A stretch of DNA of 64,000 nt from Haloferax mucosum ATCC BAA-1512 (GCF_000337815.1 NZ_AOLN01000001.1:124001-188000), one strand, 5' to 3'; numbered from the stretch's first letter, positions 1 to 8,538 are shown. Notes: generated by a model from the letters alone, not told the origin. Translations and numbers: made by a program.

Positions 1-76
1 CGTGTTCCTTCCAAATGGCCTTCTGGTGTGCCGGCAGATAGGTTTGAACCGTCGCCCGGTCGTCCTCGTCGCTCAT
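1..76 (-). CDS. Small DUF5805-like protein, N-terminus only
   Basis: Reading leftwards from an ATG at 76-74 gives a clean acidic start, MSDEDDRATVQTYLPAHQK, running off the window edge after 25 residues. The TVQTYLPAHQK stretch resembles small haloarchaeal DUF5805 proteins, which look like ribbon-helix-helix-type DNA-binding proteins; that family name is from memory. A TATA-like box (GAATATC on the minus strand, 98-104) sits about 25 bases upstream, which fits a leaderless start here. The C-terminal part lies outside the window, so the function is unproven. Confidence 0.7.
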   Translation of the reverse strand, partial: MSDEDDRATVQTYLPAHQKAIWKEH

Positions 77-97
77 GGTCGGTGTGACTCGGGGGGA

Positions 98-104
98 GAT
101 ATTC
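98..104 (-). promoter_or_regulatory. TATA-like box for the partial gene at 1-76
   Basis: On the minus strand this reads GAATATC and lies about 25 bases before the ATG at 76, the usual distance for leaderless haloarchaeal promoters. Inferred from sequence and spacing only. Confidence 0.45.
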
Positions 105-179
105 AATCTACTGGCACAGTCCAGAATAAGTGAAGTTATCTGAATCAGTGCAGGCGTATTTTCGGTGCGAAATGGTACT

Positions 180-233
180 TATCCTAATTAGTGCAACCCT
201 AATTTCGCCAATCTACTAGCAGAAATTAGGATA
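180..233. repeat. Nested inverted repeats, possible operator or hairpin
   Basis: TATCCTAATT at 180-189 is the exact reverse complement of AATTAGGATA at 224-233. Inside it, CCTAATTTC at 198-206 pairs with GAAATTAGG at 222-230. Three copies of a TAATT-type core therefore lie within 54 bases, in the AT-rich stretch about 100 bases upstream of the partial gene at 1-76. It could be a protein-binding site or a transcript hairpin; the sequence alone does not decide. Confidence 0.45.
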
Positions 234-1277
234 TGTATTTGGCCGCTGAAATCGTCGGTTTCGGGTGTTTTGAGCGTATCTATGGAGTGAACAGAATCCT
301 GTCTTAGCGAAAACGACAGAAATCGTTCGGACACTTCACAACTTTGGAACCGCCCTCAATATCTGGATGGCTGTCTTAGTCGTCTTTACTCCCGGAGTGT
401 TCGGTCGAAGATACCCATCCAGCGGATTCATTTTTACAACAAACTCTGCTCTGAAATATTATATTTATCCTCTGGTGGCCGTCTCAGTGCATAATTTATT
501 TCTCACTTTTGGTGATGAATTAATGCCATAAAATATTCATACCAATGTGGATTGTATTTTTCTCCACCGAGTACGGTGTTTTGAGTCGTCTCCTGTGTAT
601 TTAGACACGAATAACCCATCCAGAAAAATAGCTGTTTATACAAATATTTTGCTAGTAAATTAATATCTATTTACCAATCGACTATAGTCTCGATGTTGGA
701 CTCGTTTCTCCCGCCTCACACGGCGATTCACTATCGTTCGTCGTTCGGACTGCGTACAAGTCCGCATCGTATCGTTTGTGCTACAGCGACGGTCTCTTCC
801 TGAGAAGCCCCGTACTCAGAGAACAGTCTCAAGCGGTTCTTCGCTCGACAGTCGTTGTCACCTCGATTACACTGAGAACCGCTCAGCAACCGCGTGTGGC
901 GTTTCTCTCAGGGCGTGGTTTTCTCCTCTCCGAACGTCTCCTGTCCATACTACGGTGGCTAAGAGCGACGCAAACACACCGAGTTCAAGACTCTTCGACT
1001 GCCCGACCATGTCGTACCGGGCCGTTACCCTCGGCGTCTCTCGGTTTGCTGTCGCATTGGCTGGCGGCCTATCACTCCCTCTCAAGTGTGGGTACTTGGT
1101 CAGTCGCGTCGAGACGCCGCCGCACACGCCGAAGCCAATCAGAACGATTGTATCCACGATTCTGCCGTCGTTCTCGTGAACACGTTTGTACGCCGGATAC
1201 GAGACGTCTCAGCGCAGACTCGTATATTCTATCTCGCTATACCCAAATCGGGTCGGCGTTCGTGCAGTTCGATGCGG

Positions 1278-1982
1278 TTACACTTCGACTGGCTCTATCA
1301 ACCCGGGGGCATCGTTGGCGGGGCTGTTCACCCGCGTCGAGACCGGATAGGCGGTCAACTCGTCGTCGGGATACGTATCGAGGAGCGATGCCGCTTCGTC
1401 GGGGTCGCCGTGGAGCCACGTTTCCTCGTCGTCGGGCGCGAGGATGACGGCCATCCGATGATGGAGTTCCGAGATGAGGTCGTTCGGCTCGGTCGTGACG
1501 ACGGTGAACGTCTCAAGCGGTTCTTGCTCACGGGAGGGACCGCCGCTCCCGAAGTCCCCGAGTCCGGTTTGCTTCGTCTTCGGTGTCCAGCGTTCCCACA
1601 GGCCGGCCATCGCAAACGGTCGGTCGTCTTCGAATGCGACGCGGTAGGGCTGTTTCGCCCCGTCTCGTTCGACCCACTCGTAGAAGCCGTCGGAAGGGAC
1701 GAGACACCGGCGAGACTCGTAGGCGTCGGCGAAACTCCGCTTTTCTCGGACGGTCTCGGCACGGGCGTTGATACGGTCGTTACCGACGCTCGCGCTTTCG
1801 GCCCACGAGGGAACGAGCCCCCACTTCTGGAAGCGAAATTCGTCGGGTGCCTCGTTCGTCACGACCGGTAGTTCCTGTCCGGGCGCGCAGTTGTATCGCG
1901 CGTCCAACTGCCGCGTCGGAACCGCATCGAACCGCTCTCGGAGTTCTTCCCGCGACGTAAACAGCGTGTAGCGGCCACACAT
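1278..1982 (-). CDS. SRAP (HMCES/YedK-type) abasic-site DNA-protein crosslink protein
   Basis: 234 residues, normal length for the SRAP family. The protein starts MCGRY, so Cys2 becomes the N-terminal nucleophile after Met removal; the family uses it to form a thiazolidine crosslink with abasic sites in single-stranded DNA. Other family residues are present: Asn72 in INARAET, Glu102 in GFYEW and His174 in LHHRMA. It would act on DNA at blocked replication forks. The gene is divergent from an RNase H-like nuclease gene, and a TATA-like box (2005-2011) precedes it, supporting the start at 1982. Identification is confident; the cellular role here is inferred from HMCES and YedK. Confidence 0.92.
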   Translation of the reverse strand: MCGRYTLFTSREELRERFDAVPTRQLDARYNCAPGQELPVVTNEAPDEFRFQKWGLVPSWAESASVGNDRINARAETVREKRSFADAYESRRCLVPSDGFYEWVERDGAKQPYRVAFEDDRPFAMAGLWERWTPKTKQTGLGDFGSGGPSREQEPLETFTVVTTEPNDLISELHHRMAVILAPDDEETWLHGDPDEAASLLDTYPDDELTAYPVSTRVNSPANDAPGLIEPVEV

Positions 1983-2004
1983 GTCATCGAATTGGATTCG
2001 CGTC

Positions 2005-2011
2005 GATAAAA
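2005..2011 (-). promoter_or_regulatory. TATA-like box of the SRAP gene
   Basis: On the minus strand this reads TTTTATC, about 26 bases before the ATG at 1982, consistent with a leaderless transcript. Confidence 0.5.
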
Positions 2012-2058
2012 CGACCGCGGCAGGCCGCCGACCGCTCGACTATCCCGACGACGACGCA

Positions 2059-2065
2059 TTTAGGG
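2059..2065 (+). promoter_or_regulatory. TATA-like box fixing the start of the RNase H-like gene
   Basis: TTTAGGG lies about 27 bases before the ATG at 2089. It argues for that start rather than the in-frame ATG at 1981, which would overlap the divergent SRAP gene and its promoter. Confidence 0.5.
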
Positions 2066-2088
2066 TCGCGGATACCTCCCTGTCGTAC

Positions 2089-2844
2089 ATGCGAATCGAG
2101 AACAGTTTCATCCCCGTCCGTGGTGTGGGCGAGCGGACGGAGCGAAATCTCTGGCAATCGGGGGTCACACACTGGGACGAGTTCGATCCCTCACTCGTCG
2201 GCGCGAAGACGGCCGACCGAATCGAATCTTACATCGCCGACGCCGCCGAGCACCTCGACGACGGCAACTCGCACTTTTTCGACGCTTCGTTCCCCTCCGG
2301 CGAGCGCTGGCGACTCTACGAGAACTTCCGCGACGAAACCTGCTTTTTCGACATCGAGACGACCGGCCTGTCGCCGGAACAAAACTCGGTGACGACCGTC
2401 TCGTTCCACCAAGACGGCGAGACCGAGACACTCGTCCGCGGCGAGGATTTGACCGCTGACGCCCTCCGCGAACAGTTCGCGGACGCGAAACTCATTGCGA
2501 CGTTCAACGGCGCTCGCTTCGACGTTCCGTTCCTCGAAACTTCGTTCGACCTCTCTATCGACGTACCGCACGTTGACCTCATGTATCCGTGCCGGACGCT
2601 GGACCTGACCGGTGGCCTGAAACAGATCGAGACGGACATCGGTATCGAACGCGACCGCCCGGATATTTCGGGACGTGACGCAGTCCGACTCTGGCGCGAG
2701 TACGAACAGGGGGACGACTCGGCGCTCGATACGCTCGTCTCGTACAACCGCGAGGACACGGTCAATCTCGAACGCCTCATGGAGACCGTCACCGGCCGAC
2801 TGCACGACCGCGCGTGGGACGGACTGGATGCAGAACTCGCCTGA
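2089..2844 (+). CDS. RNase H-like 3'-5' exonuclease (YprB/RNase_H_2 type)
   Basis: 251 residues from the chosen ATG. The N-terminal 50 residues contain a helix-hairpin-helix-like stretch (IPVRGVGERTERNLWQSGV). The rest is a DEDD exonuclease fold: FFDIETTGL (motif I Asp-Glu), a central FNGARFDVPFL (motif II Asp) and SYNREDTVNL near the end (motif III Asp). This matches the ribonuclease H-like domain of YprB-type proteins. The substrate is unknown; DNA or RNA end trimming is plausible. The promoter box at 2059-2065 and loss of typical composition upstream support the start. Confidence 0.85.
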   Translation: MRIENSFIPVRGVGERTERNLWQSGVTHWDEFDPSLVGAKTADRIESYIADAAEHLDDGNSHFFDASFPSGERWRLYENFRDETCFFDIETTGLSPEQNSVTTVSFHQDGETETLVRGEDLTADALREQFADAKLIATFNGARFDVPFLETSFDLSIDVPHVDLMYPCRTLDLTGGLKQIETDIGIERDRPDISGRDAVRLWREYEQGDDSALDTLVSYNREDTVNLERLMETVTGRLHDRAWDGLDAELA

Positions 2845-2926
2845 AACGAACGTTCCGAACTCTCACGACCGGAGGGTCGTCGCGGAACCACCCGCCTTTT
2901 TCATCCCCGGAAGCGAGGCGCCGCAC

Positions 2927-3256
2927 ATGACCGACGACGAGACCGAGGCCGACTCGACGCTCGACGGCGAAGTGGACGCCTCAACGGGTGAGGATGCCGA
3001 CGACTCTCCCGTCGGAGGAAGTACCGACGAAACCAACCAACAGGCGGCCGATGGCGGAAGGGCGGACGAAAATGGCTACGGTGACGAGACGGTCCCACAC
3101 GTCGAACTCGAACTCTACGAACTGTCCGTCCGCGTCAGCGGGCAGTCCGACGACGGTCTCGAAGAGGTCGAGGCGTCGGCGACGCGTCTCATGGACTTAC
3201 TCATCGACCACACGAAGCAACTCGAAGACCAACCTGACACGCGTGGACTCGGGTAA
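2927..3256 (+). CDS. Acidic haloarchaeal protein of unknown function
   Basis: 109 residues. The first half is a low-complexity Asp/Glu/Ser/Thr-rich tail. The second half (from about residue 55, VPHVELELYELSVRV) looks folded: a beta strand pair followed by a helix with EEVEASATRLMDLLIDHTKQL. I do not recognise a named domain. A T-rich stretch (CCTTTTTC, about 2894-2901) lies at promoter distance before the ATG. It follows the nuclease gene on the same strand after an 82-base gap and could be independently transcribed. Confidence 0.75.
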   Translation: MTDDETEADSTLDGEVDASTGEDADDSPVGGSTDETNQQAADGGRADENGYGDETVPHVELELYELSVRVSGQSDDGLEEVEASATRLMDLLIDHTKQLEDQPDTRGLG

Positions 3257-3336
3257 TCTCCGGCCAACGTCTCGGTTGTTTGCCACGGTTTTGGCAAACC
3301 TAAAAACTCAAGGCAAGCGGTCTACAAGCCCGCGCA

Positions 3337-4023
3337 ATGAGTGAGTACACCTTCGACGACCTCGCAGTCGTCATGGGGACGTACAACGAAGAGCAGGCTA
3401 TCGGTTCGGTTCTCGCCGACATCGACCGCATTACCGACGGCAGAGCGGAAGTCGTCTGCGTCGATGGCTCCGACGACCGGACGCCAGAAATCGCCCGCAA
3501 GATGGGCGCACGCGTCGTCGAACAGGAGCCACAGGGATACGGCGTCGCGGTCGAAGCGGCCGTTCTCGCGCCGGACCGTCCCGTCGTCGTCACCACCGAC
3601 TGCGACGACACCTACCCGATGGAGTTTCTTCCGAAATTCCTCGACCTCATCAACGACGGGTACGACGTCGTCTCCGGCGACCGAATCACCACGGGAGCGG
3701 AGACGATGCCTCGACTCAATCGCTTCGGCAACGTCGCGTTCGCCCGCCTCGCAAGCTTCCTGATGGGCGCGCCGGTCCACGACACGACGACCGGCATGCG
3801 AGCGTACCGCCGTGAACTGCTCCACGACATCGACTGGACGGAAAACACGGGCCTGTCCGCCGAACTGCTTCTCCGTCCTGCGATGCGTGGCTACAAGATT
3901 GCTGAAGTTCCGATTCCGTACCGCGAGCGCGCCGGTGAGACCAAACTCGACCCCTTCGCCGGCGGCGCGGCCATCGCAAAGTCCATCGTCAAAGTCTGTC
4001 TCGAAGAGCGCATCCGACGCTGA
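3337..4023 (+). CDS. Family 2 glycosyltransferase, dolichol-phosphate-sugar synthase type
   Basis: 228 residues with a GT-A fold: TYNEE at 15-19 (nucleotide-sugar binding), VDGSDDRT at 42-49, and a metal-binding acidic motif TTDCDDTYP at 86-94. A GMRAYRRELL stretch follows, as in DPM1/DPG1-like enzymes. It lacks the C-terminal membrane segments of longer homologues, so it resembles the soluble DPM1 class. Such enzymes charge dolichol phosphate with a sugar for N-glycosylation or lipid glycosylation. The exact sugar cannot be told. The gene stands alone between unrelated genes, with an A-rich TATA-like element (CCTAAAAAC) about 35 bases upstream. Confidence 0.88.
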   Translation: MSEYTFDDLAVVMGTYNEEQAIGSVLADIDRITDGRAEVVCVDGSDDRTPEIARKMGARVVEQEPQGYGVAVEAAVLAPDRPVVVTTDCDDTYPMEFLPKFLDLINDGYDVVSGDRITTGAETMPRLNRFGNVAFARLASFLMGAPVHDTTTGMRAYRRELLHDIDWTENTGLSAELLLRPAMRGYKIAEVPIPYRERAGETKLDPFAGGAAIAKSIVKVCLEERIRR

Positions 4024-4185
4024 GACGCGGCCAGAGACGCCCAGCCAGACACTCGAACCGTAGGCCTGAAGCCCTGCACGCGACCGTCTCGAATTGGCTC
4101 CGGCTCGTTTTTGTCCCAAATCTCGGTCGTGCGCAACGTCACCATACCGCACGTCGTTCATGCGTCGGTCGGACGAATACCGAGT

Positions 4186-5349
4186 ATGAACCGCCGCCGA
4201 TTCCTCGTCGCGCTCGGCGTCACGTCTGCACTAGGCGGCTGTCTCGAAGGTGACTCGCCGATTGCGGGCGACGACGGTCCCGATGCGACCGGCACGACGA
4301 CGGCCGACGCGACCACAGCCACCGACACAGCGACTACCACAACTGCGACCCGTGTCGGCTCGTTCGACCTCCCAATTCCCAAGGACGAACTCCGCCGCGG
4401 CGCACCGAAAGACGCCATTCCGGCTCTCACGTCGCCTGTGTTCGCCGACGAGTGGGCCAGATTCGACGAGGTAGACGTCGCGCTCGACGACTCGTTCGAG
4501 GTCGTCGGCGTCGAACTCGACGGCATCGCCCGGGCCTACCCGCTCGCCATCCTGAACTGGCACGAAATCGTCAACGACTCGTTCGGAGACCGCCCCGTTG
4601 TCGTGACGTACTGCCCGCTCTGCGGGAGCGCCGTCGTCGCCGACAGACTCGTCGCGGGCGAACCGACCTACTTCGGCGTCTCGGGATACCTCTGGATGTC
4701 GGACCTCGTGATGTACGACGACCGAACCGAGTCGCTGTGGAGTCAGGTGCTCGCAACCGCGATTCGCGGCGACCGGACCGGCGACACGCTCTCGCTTCTC
4801 CCCTCGACCATCTCGACGTGGGGCGAGTGGAAGGCCTCTCACCCCGAGACCGAAGTGCTCGTTCCGCCGCCGGTCTCGGGCACGATTCGCGGCCGACAGA
4901 CCAGAAACTACGGCGTGAACCCCTACCGAGACTACCAGCAGTCGAGTACTATCGGTATCGGGTTCAACGACGAGGTTGACGACCGACTTCACCCGAAAAC
5001 CTCCGTCCTCGGTATCGCCGCGGGTGGCGTCGCGCGGGCGTATCCACTCGACACGGTGAACGAGGCAGGTGTCGTCAACGACACCGTCGGCGGTCTTCCG
5101 GTCGTCGTCACCGCCTCGTCCGACGGCACGCTCGTCGCCTACGTCCGCCGCATCCACGGAACTGCCGTCGCGTTCGAGCGCGATGGCAACGCCCTCCTCG
5201 CGGCCGGGTCGCGCTGGGACCTTCTCACTGGACGCGCTCTCGACGGCCCACACGACGGGACGACGCTGACACGGGCGAACGACCGGTCGCCGATGTTCTG
5301 GTTCGCGTGGGCGGATTTCAACCCCGGCACGGAAATCTACGGGCGGTAG
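4186..5349 (+). CDS. DUF3179 Tat lipoprotein
   Basis: 387 residues. The N-terminus has a twin-arginine signal (MNRRRFLVALGV) and a lipobox ending at Cys19 (SALGGC), so it should be folded in the cytosol, exported by Tat and lipid-anchored outside. A Thr/Ala/Asp-rich linker spans about residues 25-57. The body carries the DUF3179 hallmark VVTYCPLCGSAVV (CxxC at 143-146) and two related repeats (ARAYPL appears near 116 and again in the C-terminal half). The CxxC may bind metal or a cofactor, but no DUF3179 reaction is established to my knowledge. A longer in-frame start at 4111 would bury the signal peptide, so it is rejected. Confidence 0.88.
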   Translation: MNRRRFLVALGVTSALGGCLEGDSPIAGDDGPDATGTTTADATTATDTATTTTATRVGSFDLPIPKDELRRGAPKDAIPALTSPVFADEWARFDEVDVALDDSFEVVGVELDGIARAYPLAILNWHEIVNDSFGDRPVVVTYCPLCGSAVVADRLVAGEPTYFGVSGYLWMSDLVMYDDRTESLWSQVLATAIRGDRTGDTLSLLPSTISTWGEWKASHPETEVLVPPPVSGTIRGRQTRNYGVNPYRDYQQSSTIGIGFNDEVDDRLHPKTSVLGIAAGGVARAYPLDTVNEAGVVNDTVGGLPVVVTASSDGTLVAYVRRIHGTAVAFERDGNALLAAGSRWDLLTGRALDGPHDGTTLTRANDRSPMFWFAWADFNPGTEIYGR

Positions 5350-5401
5350 ACGTCTGGTCGCTCTCTCGTTCCTCCTTCGACTGCGACCATGTGACAAGAG
5401 A

Positions 5402-5407
5402 CTTATG
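5402..5407 (+). promoter_or_regulatory. TATA-like box pointing to a GTG start at 5433
   Basis: CTTATG about 28 bases before the GTG at 5433. It supports a leaderless GTG start rather than upstream in-frame codons overlapping the previous gene. Confidence 0.4.
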
Positions 5408-5432
5408 CTCATGCCGTCACCTGTGGGCTACC

Positions 5433-6233
5433 GTGTCCGCTCGCACTCGCCTCCTCCTCGCGTTCGTCTTCGTACTGGGTTCTCTCGGCACCGTCGGTGC
5501 CTACGGCTGGGCGTACGACTCTCGCCTCGGTCAACACGGCATCGCGCTCATGTTCGACCCCGCCGAACCGGAACCCGACTCGACGGTAACGGACCTCGAA
5601 ACCCTCCCGCCTGCCGCGGCCGACGTGGTCCGAACCGGCGTGCGAGACGGGTCAACGATGACGTATCGAGACGACCGAGACGACGTTGCCACGGCTCTCG
5701 AATCGCTGTCGAGATACGTCCGCGTCGACGGCGAAACGTACCGTGTGACTCAGGTCGCCGACGAGAATATGGGATTCCTGTCGCCTATCGTCCAACTGTC
5801 GGCGTTGTTGCTCTCGATGACTGCCCTCGGCGTCGGCGTCGCCGCACTCAGAATTGGTACGTTCAGACCGCTTTCTATTGCCGCCTCGCTGTCGATACCC
5901 GGCGTCGCGCTCGCCATCGACGTGGTCGTGACGCTTCTCGATTCGATGGTCTCGTTTCCGGGCAGTGCCGACCTCCCGGTCGTGCCTGTGGCGACCGGTC
6001 TCGCGGTCGTCGGCGTCGCGGCGCGAAACCGCAACTGGACGGTCGCACTCGGCGGATTCGTCGCCGTGCTGTTGGGTGCCTTCTTCGCAGGCGTGCTCGA
6101 CGGGACCTCTCTCGGACTTCTCGGAGTGTTCTTCCCCGGCATCCCGATATTCGTGCTCGGGTTCGTGCTGGCTGGCGGCGGACAGTCGGACGGCGACAGC
6201 GTCAGTGCGGATGTCTCGGCCACTTCGACGTGA
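5433..6233 (+). CDS. Multi-pass membrane protein of unknown function
   Basis: 266 residues from the GTG start. One transmembrane helix lies at about residues 5-22. An extracytoplasmic domain of about 100 residues follows, with repeated Arg/Asp motifs and an ExYRVTQV strand. The C-terminal half has four or five hydrophobic helices (PIVQLSALLLSMTALGVGVAAL and onward). This is the layout of many haloarchaeal envelope proteins; I do not recognise the family. The last residues are Asp/Ser-rich and cytosolic. It follows the DUF3179 gene on the same strand with an 83-base gap. Confidence 0.75.
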   Translation: MSARTRLLLAFVFVLGSLGTVGAYGWAYDSRLGQHGIALMFDPAEPEPDSTVTDLETLPPAAADVVRTGVRDGSTMTYRDDRDDVATALESLSRYVRVDGETYRVTQVADENMGFLSPIVQLSALLLSMTALGVGVAALRIGTFRPLSIAASLSIPGVALAIDVVVTLLDSMVSFPGSADLPVVPVATGLAVVGVAARNRNWTVALGGFVAVLLGAFFAGVLDGTSLGLLGVFFPGIPIFVLGFVLAGGGQSDGDSVSADVSATST

Positions 6234-6356
6234 GGTGTCTCAGTGGCTATTTCGACTGGGGCGTCCCGTGGGCGCACCTCGGTGAGCGCACTGTCGAGCG
6301 GTGAAAAATCGTGAGTCAGTTTTCTACGGAGAGGGAGACGACGCGACCCGCGGGAG

Positions 6357-6560
6357 CTACGCCGAATTGAGGATGTCGCGGACGCGGCGCGGTTCGCCGC
6401 CGAGCGAGGGGTTCTTCTCGACGATTTTCAGCACTTCGTGATCTGTCACGTCGGGGTAGGATTTACCGACAGCCTCCTCGATGAGTTCCTTTTCGAGACG
6501 GAACTCCGTCCCTTCGTAGACCACGTCTACGCCGTCTTCGTCGAAAGAGAGAATCGTCAT
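6357..6560 (-). CDS. Small DUF5800-like conserved haloarchaeal protein
   Basis: 67 residues from the ATG at 6560 (MTILSFDEDGVDVVYEGTEF). The sequence shows two beta strands followed by two helices (EKELIEEAVGK and DHEVLKIVEKNP) and ends ILNSA. It resembles small haloarchaeal proteins filed as DUF5800; that family name is from memory. The function is unknown. A TATA-like TTTTTAA on the minus strand (6588-6594) lies about 30 bases upstream and supports this start over the longer frame reaching 6614. Confidence 0.8.
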   Translation of the reverse strand: MTILSFDEDGVDVVYEGTEFRLEKELIEEAVGKSYPDVTDHEVLKIVEKNPSLGGEPRRVRDILNSA

Positions 6561-6650
6561 ACTTGTCGTTGTTCCTCGCGGGGAGTTAAAAACACGCCGT
6601 CGTCGGTATCCCACGACGGCAGTTCTGTCAGACGTTCGTCTTGCGGACCG

Positions 6651-6657
6651 TTTATTA
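6651..6657 (+). promoter_or_regulatory. TATA-like box overlapping the annotated start of the bactofilin-like gene
   Basis: TTTATTA ends on the A of the ATG at 6657. At the usual spacing it would drive a leaderless transcript from about 6681, where an in-frame GTG lies. It raises doubt about which start is used. Confidence 0.4.
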
Positions 6658-7532
6658 TGGCCCGGGTGTTGGTTCGGAGCGTGTCACTGGGTTCGGACCC
6701 CCTCGAAGCACTCGAAATACCCGACGGGACGACGGTCGAAGAACACGACCTCGTGACCGCCGGGGACGTCGTCGTCGGTGGTCAAAGCACCGTCGAGTTC
6801 GGCGTCCGCGGTCGAAACGTCCTCGCGGGCGAACGCGTCACCTTCGGCGGCGACATCGAGGCGGAAGGCGACTGCCGACTCGACCTCTTGGACGACGTTG
6901 CCGGGAACGTCCTCGTGGGCGAAGACGCCTATCTCGGCGAGCGCGTCCACATCGCCGGCCGACTCATGGTCTCTGGCGACCTCGACATCGGCGACGACGT
7001 GGATATCGAAGAGGGCTTCGAAGCGAACGGCTGGATCGTCATCCGAAACCCGGTTCCGACGCTCGTGTTTTACTTTATCGTTCTCTCGCAACTCCTCCGA
7101 CTCGGCGAGGACGAGGCGGCGGACGAACTCGCAGAGACGCTGTCCGGTGAGACGCCCGAAGACCCGCTCGTCATCCCGCGAAACGCGACCGTCTCCGACG
7201 ACGCGTGGCGCGTCTCGACGCCGGCACACGTCGGTTCAGAGTGCCGGATTCACGGGAATATCCGCGCGAAATCCATCGACCTCGACGCCGACAACAACGT
7301 CTTCGGGAGCCTTCGCGCCCGCGACGACATCGTCGTCGGGAGCGGCACCCGAATCCACGGCGACGTCACCACCCGAAACGGTGAAGTTCGGCTTCACGAG
7401 GGCGCTCGCGTCCTCGGCGACGTCTCCTGTAACGACCTCGTTCTCGAAGCCGGTGCCCACGTCGATGGGACCATGCGCGCCCGCGGTGAGATGCGAATCC
7501 ACCGGGACAACCTTCCCCGCGAAGCCGAATAA
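6657..7532 (+). CDS. Bactofilin-like polymer-forming protein with a central hydrophobic segment
   Basis: 291 residues from ATG 6657; a GTG at 6681 is equally possible. Two beta-helix blocks show the short repeats typical of bactofilin and left-handed beta-helix folds: residues about 25-120 (VVVGGQSTVEFGVRGRNVLAG and following repeats) and about 180-285 (HGNIRAKSIDLDADNNVFGSLRA onward). Between them, near residue 137, is one hydrophobic stretch (TLVFYFIVLSQLLRL) that may touch the membrane. Such proteins self-assemble into filaments or scaffolds in bacteria; a similar role here is inference. No catalytic acyltransferase His is evident. Confidence 0.75.
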   Translation: MARVLVRSVSLGSDPLEALEIPDGTTVEEHDLVTAGDVVVGGQSTVEFGVRGRNVLAGERVTFGGDIEAEGDCRLDLLDDVAGNVLVGEDAYLGERVHIAGRLMVSGDLDIGDDVDIEEGFEANGWIVIRNPVPTLVFYFIVLSQLLRLGEDEAADELAETLSGETPEDPLVIPRNATVSDDAWRVSTPAHVGSECRIHGNIRAKSIDLDADNNVFGSLRARDDIVVGSGTRIHGDVTTRNGEVRLHEGARVLGDVSCNDLVLEAGAHVDGTMRARGEMRIHRDNLPREAE

Positions 7533-7637
7533 CCACCCCCAGTTCGGCTCTCGCCGTCGATTCACCGCCCGCAAGATAACGTCAGTCACTGTTTGTGTCT
7601 ACCCAACGATTATTGAGTTTCGTGTCGAGTCCGGCAC

Positions 7638-8507
7638 ATGGACAGTCGATTGAAACTTCTCTCCGTCGCCGCTCTCGTTCTCCTCGCAGGGTGTACCGGG
7701 GGTGCCGGAAGTGCTGGAAGTCCAGATTCCGGGACGGGTCAGGTGAGTCTCACCACCGATGCGCCCGACGGCGTCGAAGCCGAGAGCGCTGAGGGCGACA
7801 ATTTGCCGCAGGTACAACAGCGAGCAATCATCAAGAACGGACAACTCGACTTGACCGTTGACGAGTTCAATAGCTCACGAGATGCGGTCGAGGCGACCGC
7901 CGAGTCGTACGGCGGCTACGTCAGCGATTCGAGCGAGCGCGTCAATCGTCGGGGCGGCGGGACCTACCGCTCGGGGCAACTCGTCGTTCGGATTCCGTCG
8001 GACAACTTTTCGGCGTTCGTGAACGACGCGAAGCGACTCGGCGAGGTCGAACGAGTCGAGACGAGTTCCGAGGACGTGACCGACCAACTGGTTGACCTCG
8101 AAGCGCGATTGAGCAATCTCCGCGCACAGCGCGACCGCCTCCGCGACCTCTACGAGTCGGCAAACACCACCGAGGACGTCCTCGCCGTCGAACGGCGTCT
8201 CACGGACGTCCAAACCGAAATCGAACGACTCGAAGCACAAAAACAGTCGTTAGAGGACCGTGTCGCCCTCTCGACCGTTCGTATCTCGCTCTCAGAGCGG
8301 CCGCCGGGACCGTCGCAGTGGTACGACGTTCCGGTGTTACAGGCGTTCCTCGCGTCGGTTAGCGGTGTTTTCGTCGCCCTCCGTGCGGCCGTCGTCGCGC
8401 TCGCGTACGCCCTGCCGTATATCGTCGTCTTCGGCGGTCTGCTCGCGGTTCTCGGTGGCGGCGTCTTCGCCGTCGGTCGCACCGTGCTCAGGCGACTATC
8501 GAGCTAA
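7638..8507 (+). CDS. DUF4349 lipoprotein with coiled coil and C-terminal membrane anchor
   Basis: 289 residues. A lipoprotein signal ends at Cys19 (LVLLAGC). After a short acidic linker comes a DUF4349 domain: a beta-rich part at about 63-130 (QRAIIKNGQLDLTVDEF) and then a long coiled coil at about 145-215 (DLEARLSNLRAQRDRLRDLYES). The C-terminus has a hydrophobic region (about 235-282). The protein should sit on the outer face of the membrane, anchored at both ends. Its biological role is not established. A TATA-like element near 7610 (GATTATTG) fits the ATG at 7638. Confidence 0.85.
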   Translation: MDSRLKLLSVAALVLLAGCTGGAGSAGSPDSGTGQVSLTTDAPDGVEAESAEGDNLPQVQQRAIIKNGQLDLTVDEFNSSRDAVEATAESYGGYVSDSSERVNRRGGGTYRSGQLVVRIPSDNFSAFVNDAKRLGEVERVETSSEDVTDQLVDLEARLSNLRAQRDRLRDLYESANTTEDVLAVERRLTDVQTEIERLEAQKQSLEDRVALSTVRISLSERPPGPSQWYDVPVLQAFLASVSGVFVALRAAVVALAYALPYIVVFGGLLAVLGGGVFAVGRTVLRRLSS

Positions 8508-8538
8508 CCGAACGCTTTTCGCCCACGACGCCGGGTTG

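Larger units (their letters stand above)
77..1277. other. 1.2 kb without a convincing gene; AT-rich left half
   Basis: Bases from about 100 to 690 are much richer in A and T than the rest of the window, with several AT palindromes and a repeated 10-mer (ACCCATCCAG at 413-422 and 614-623). From about 700 to 1277 the composition returns to normal. Open frames there (for example 776-1447 plus and 867-1157 minus) are rich in Arg/Ser, have no recognisable domain and look like chance frames. A 56-residue frame starting ATG at 1009 has no clear promoter. I see no transposase motif, tRNA or CRISPR here. Confidence 0.6.

Noticed and set aside
776-1447. Overlapping frames of 223 and 133 residues in the first gene-poor region
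   Set aside because: Composition is Arg/Ser-rich, unlike acidic haloarchaeal proteins; there is no domain, and the right part overlaps the 3' end of the SRAP gene.
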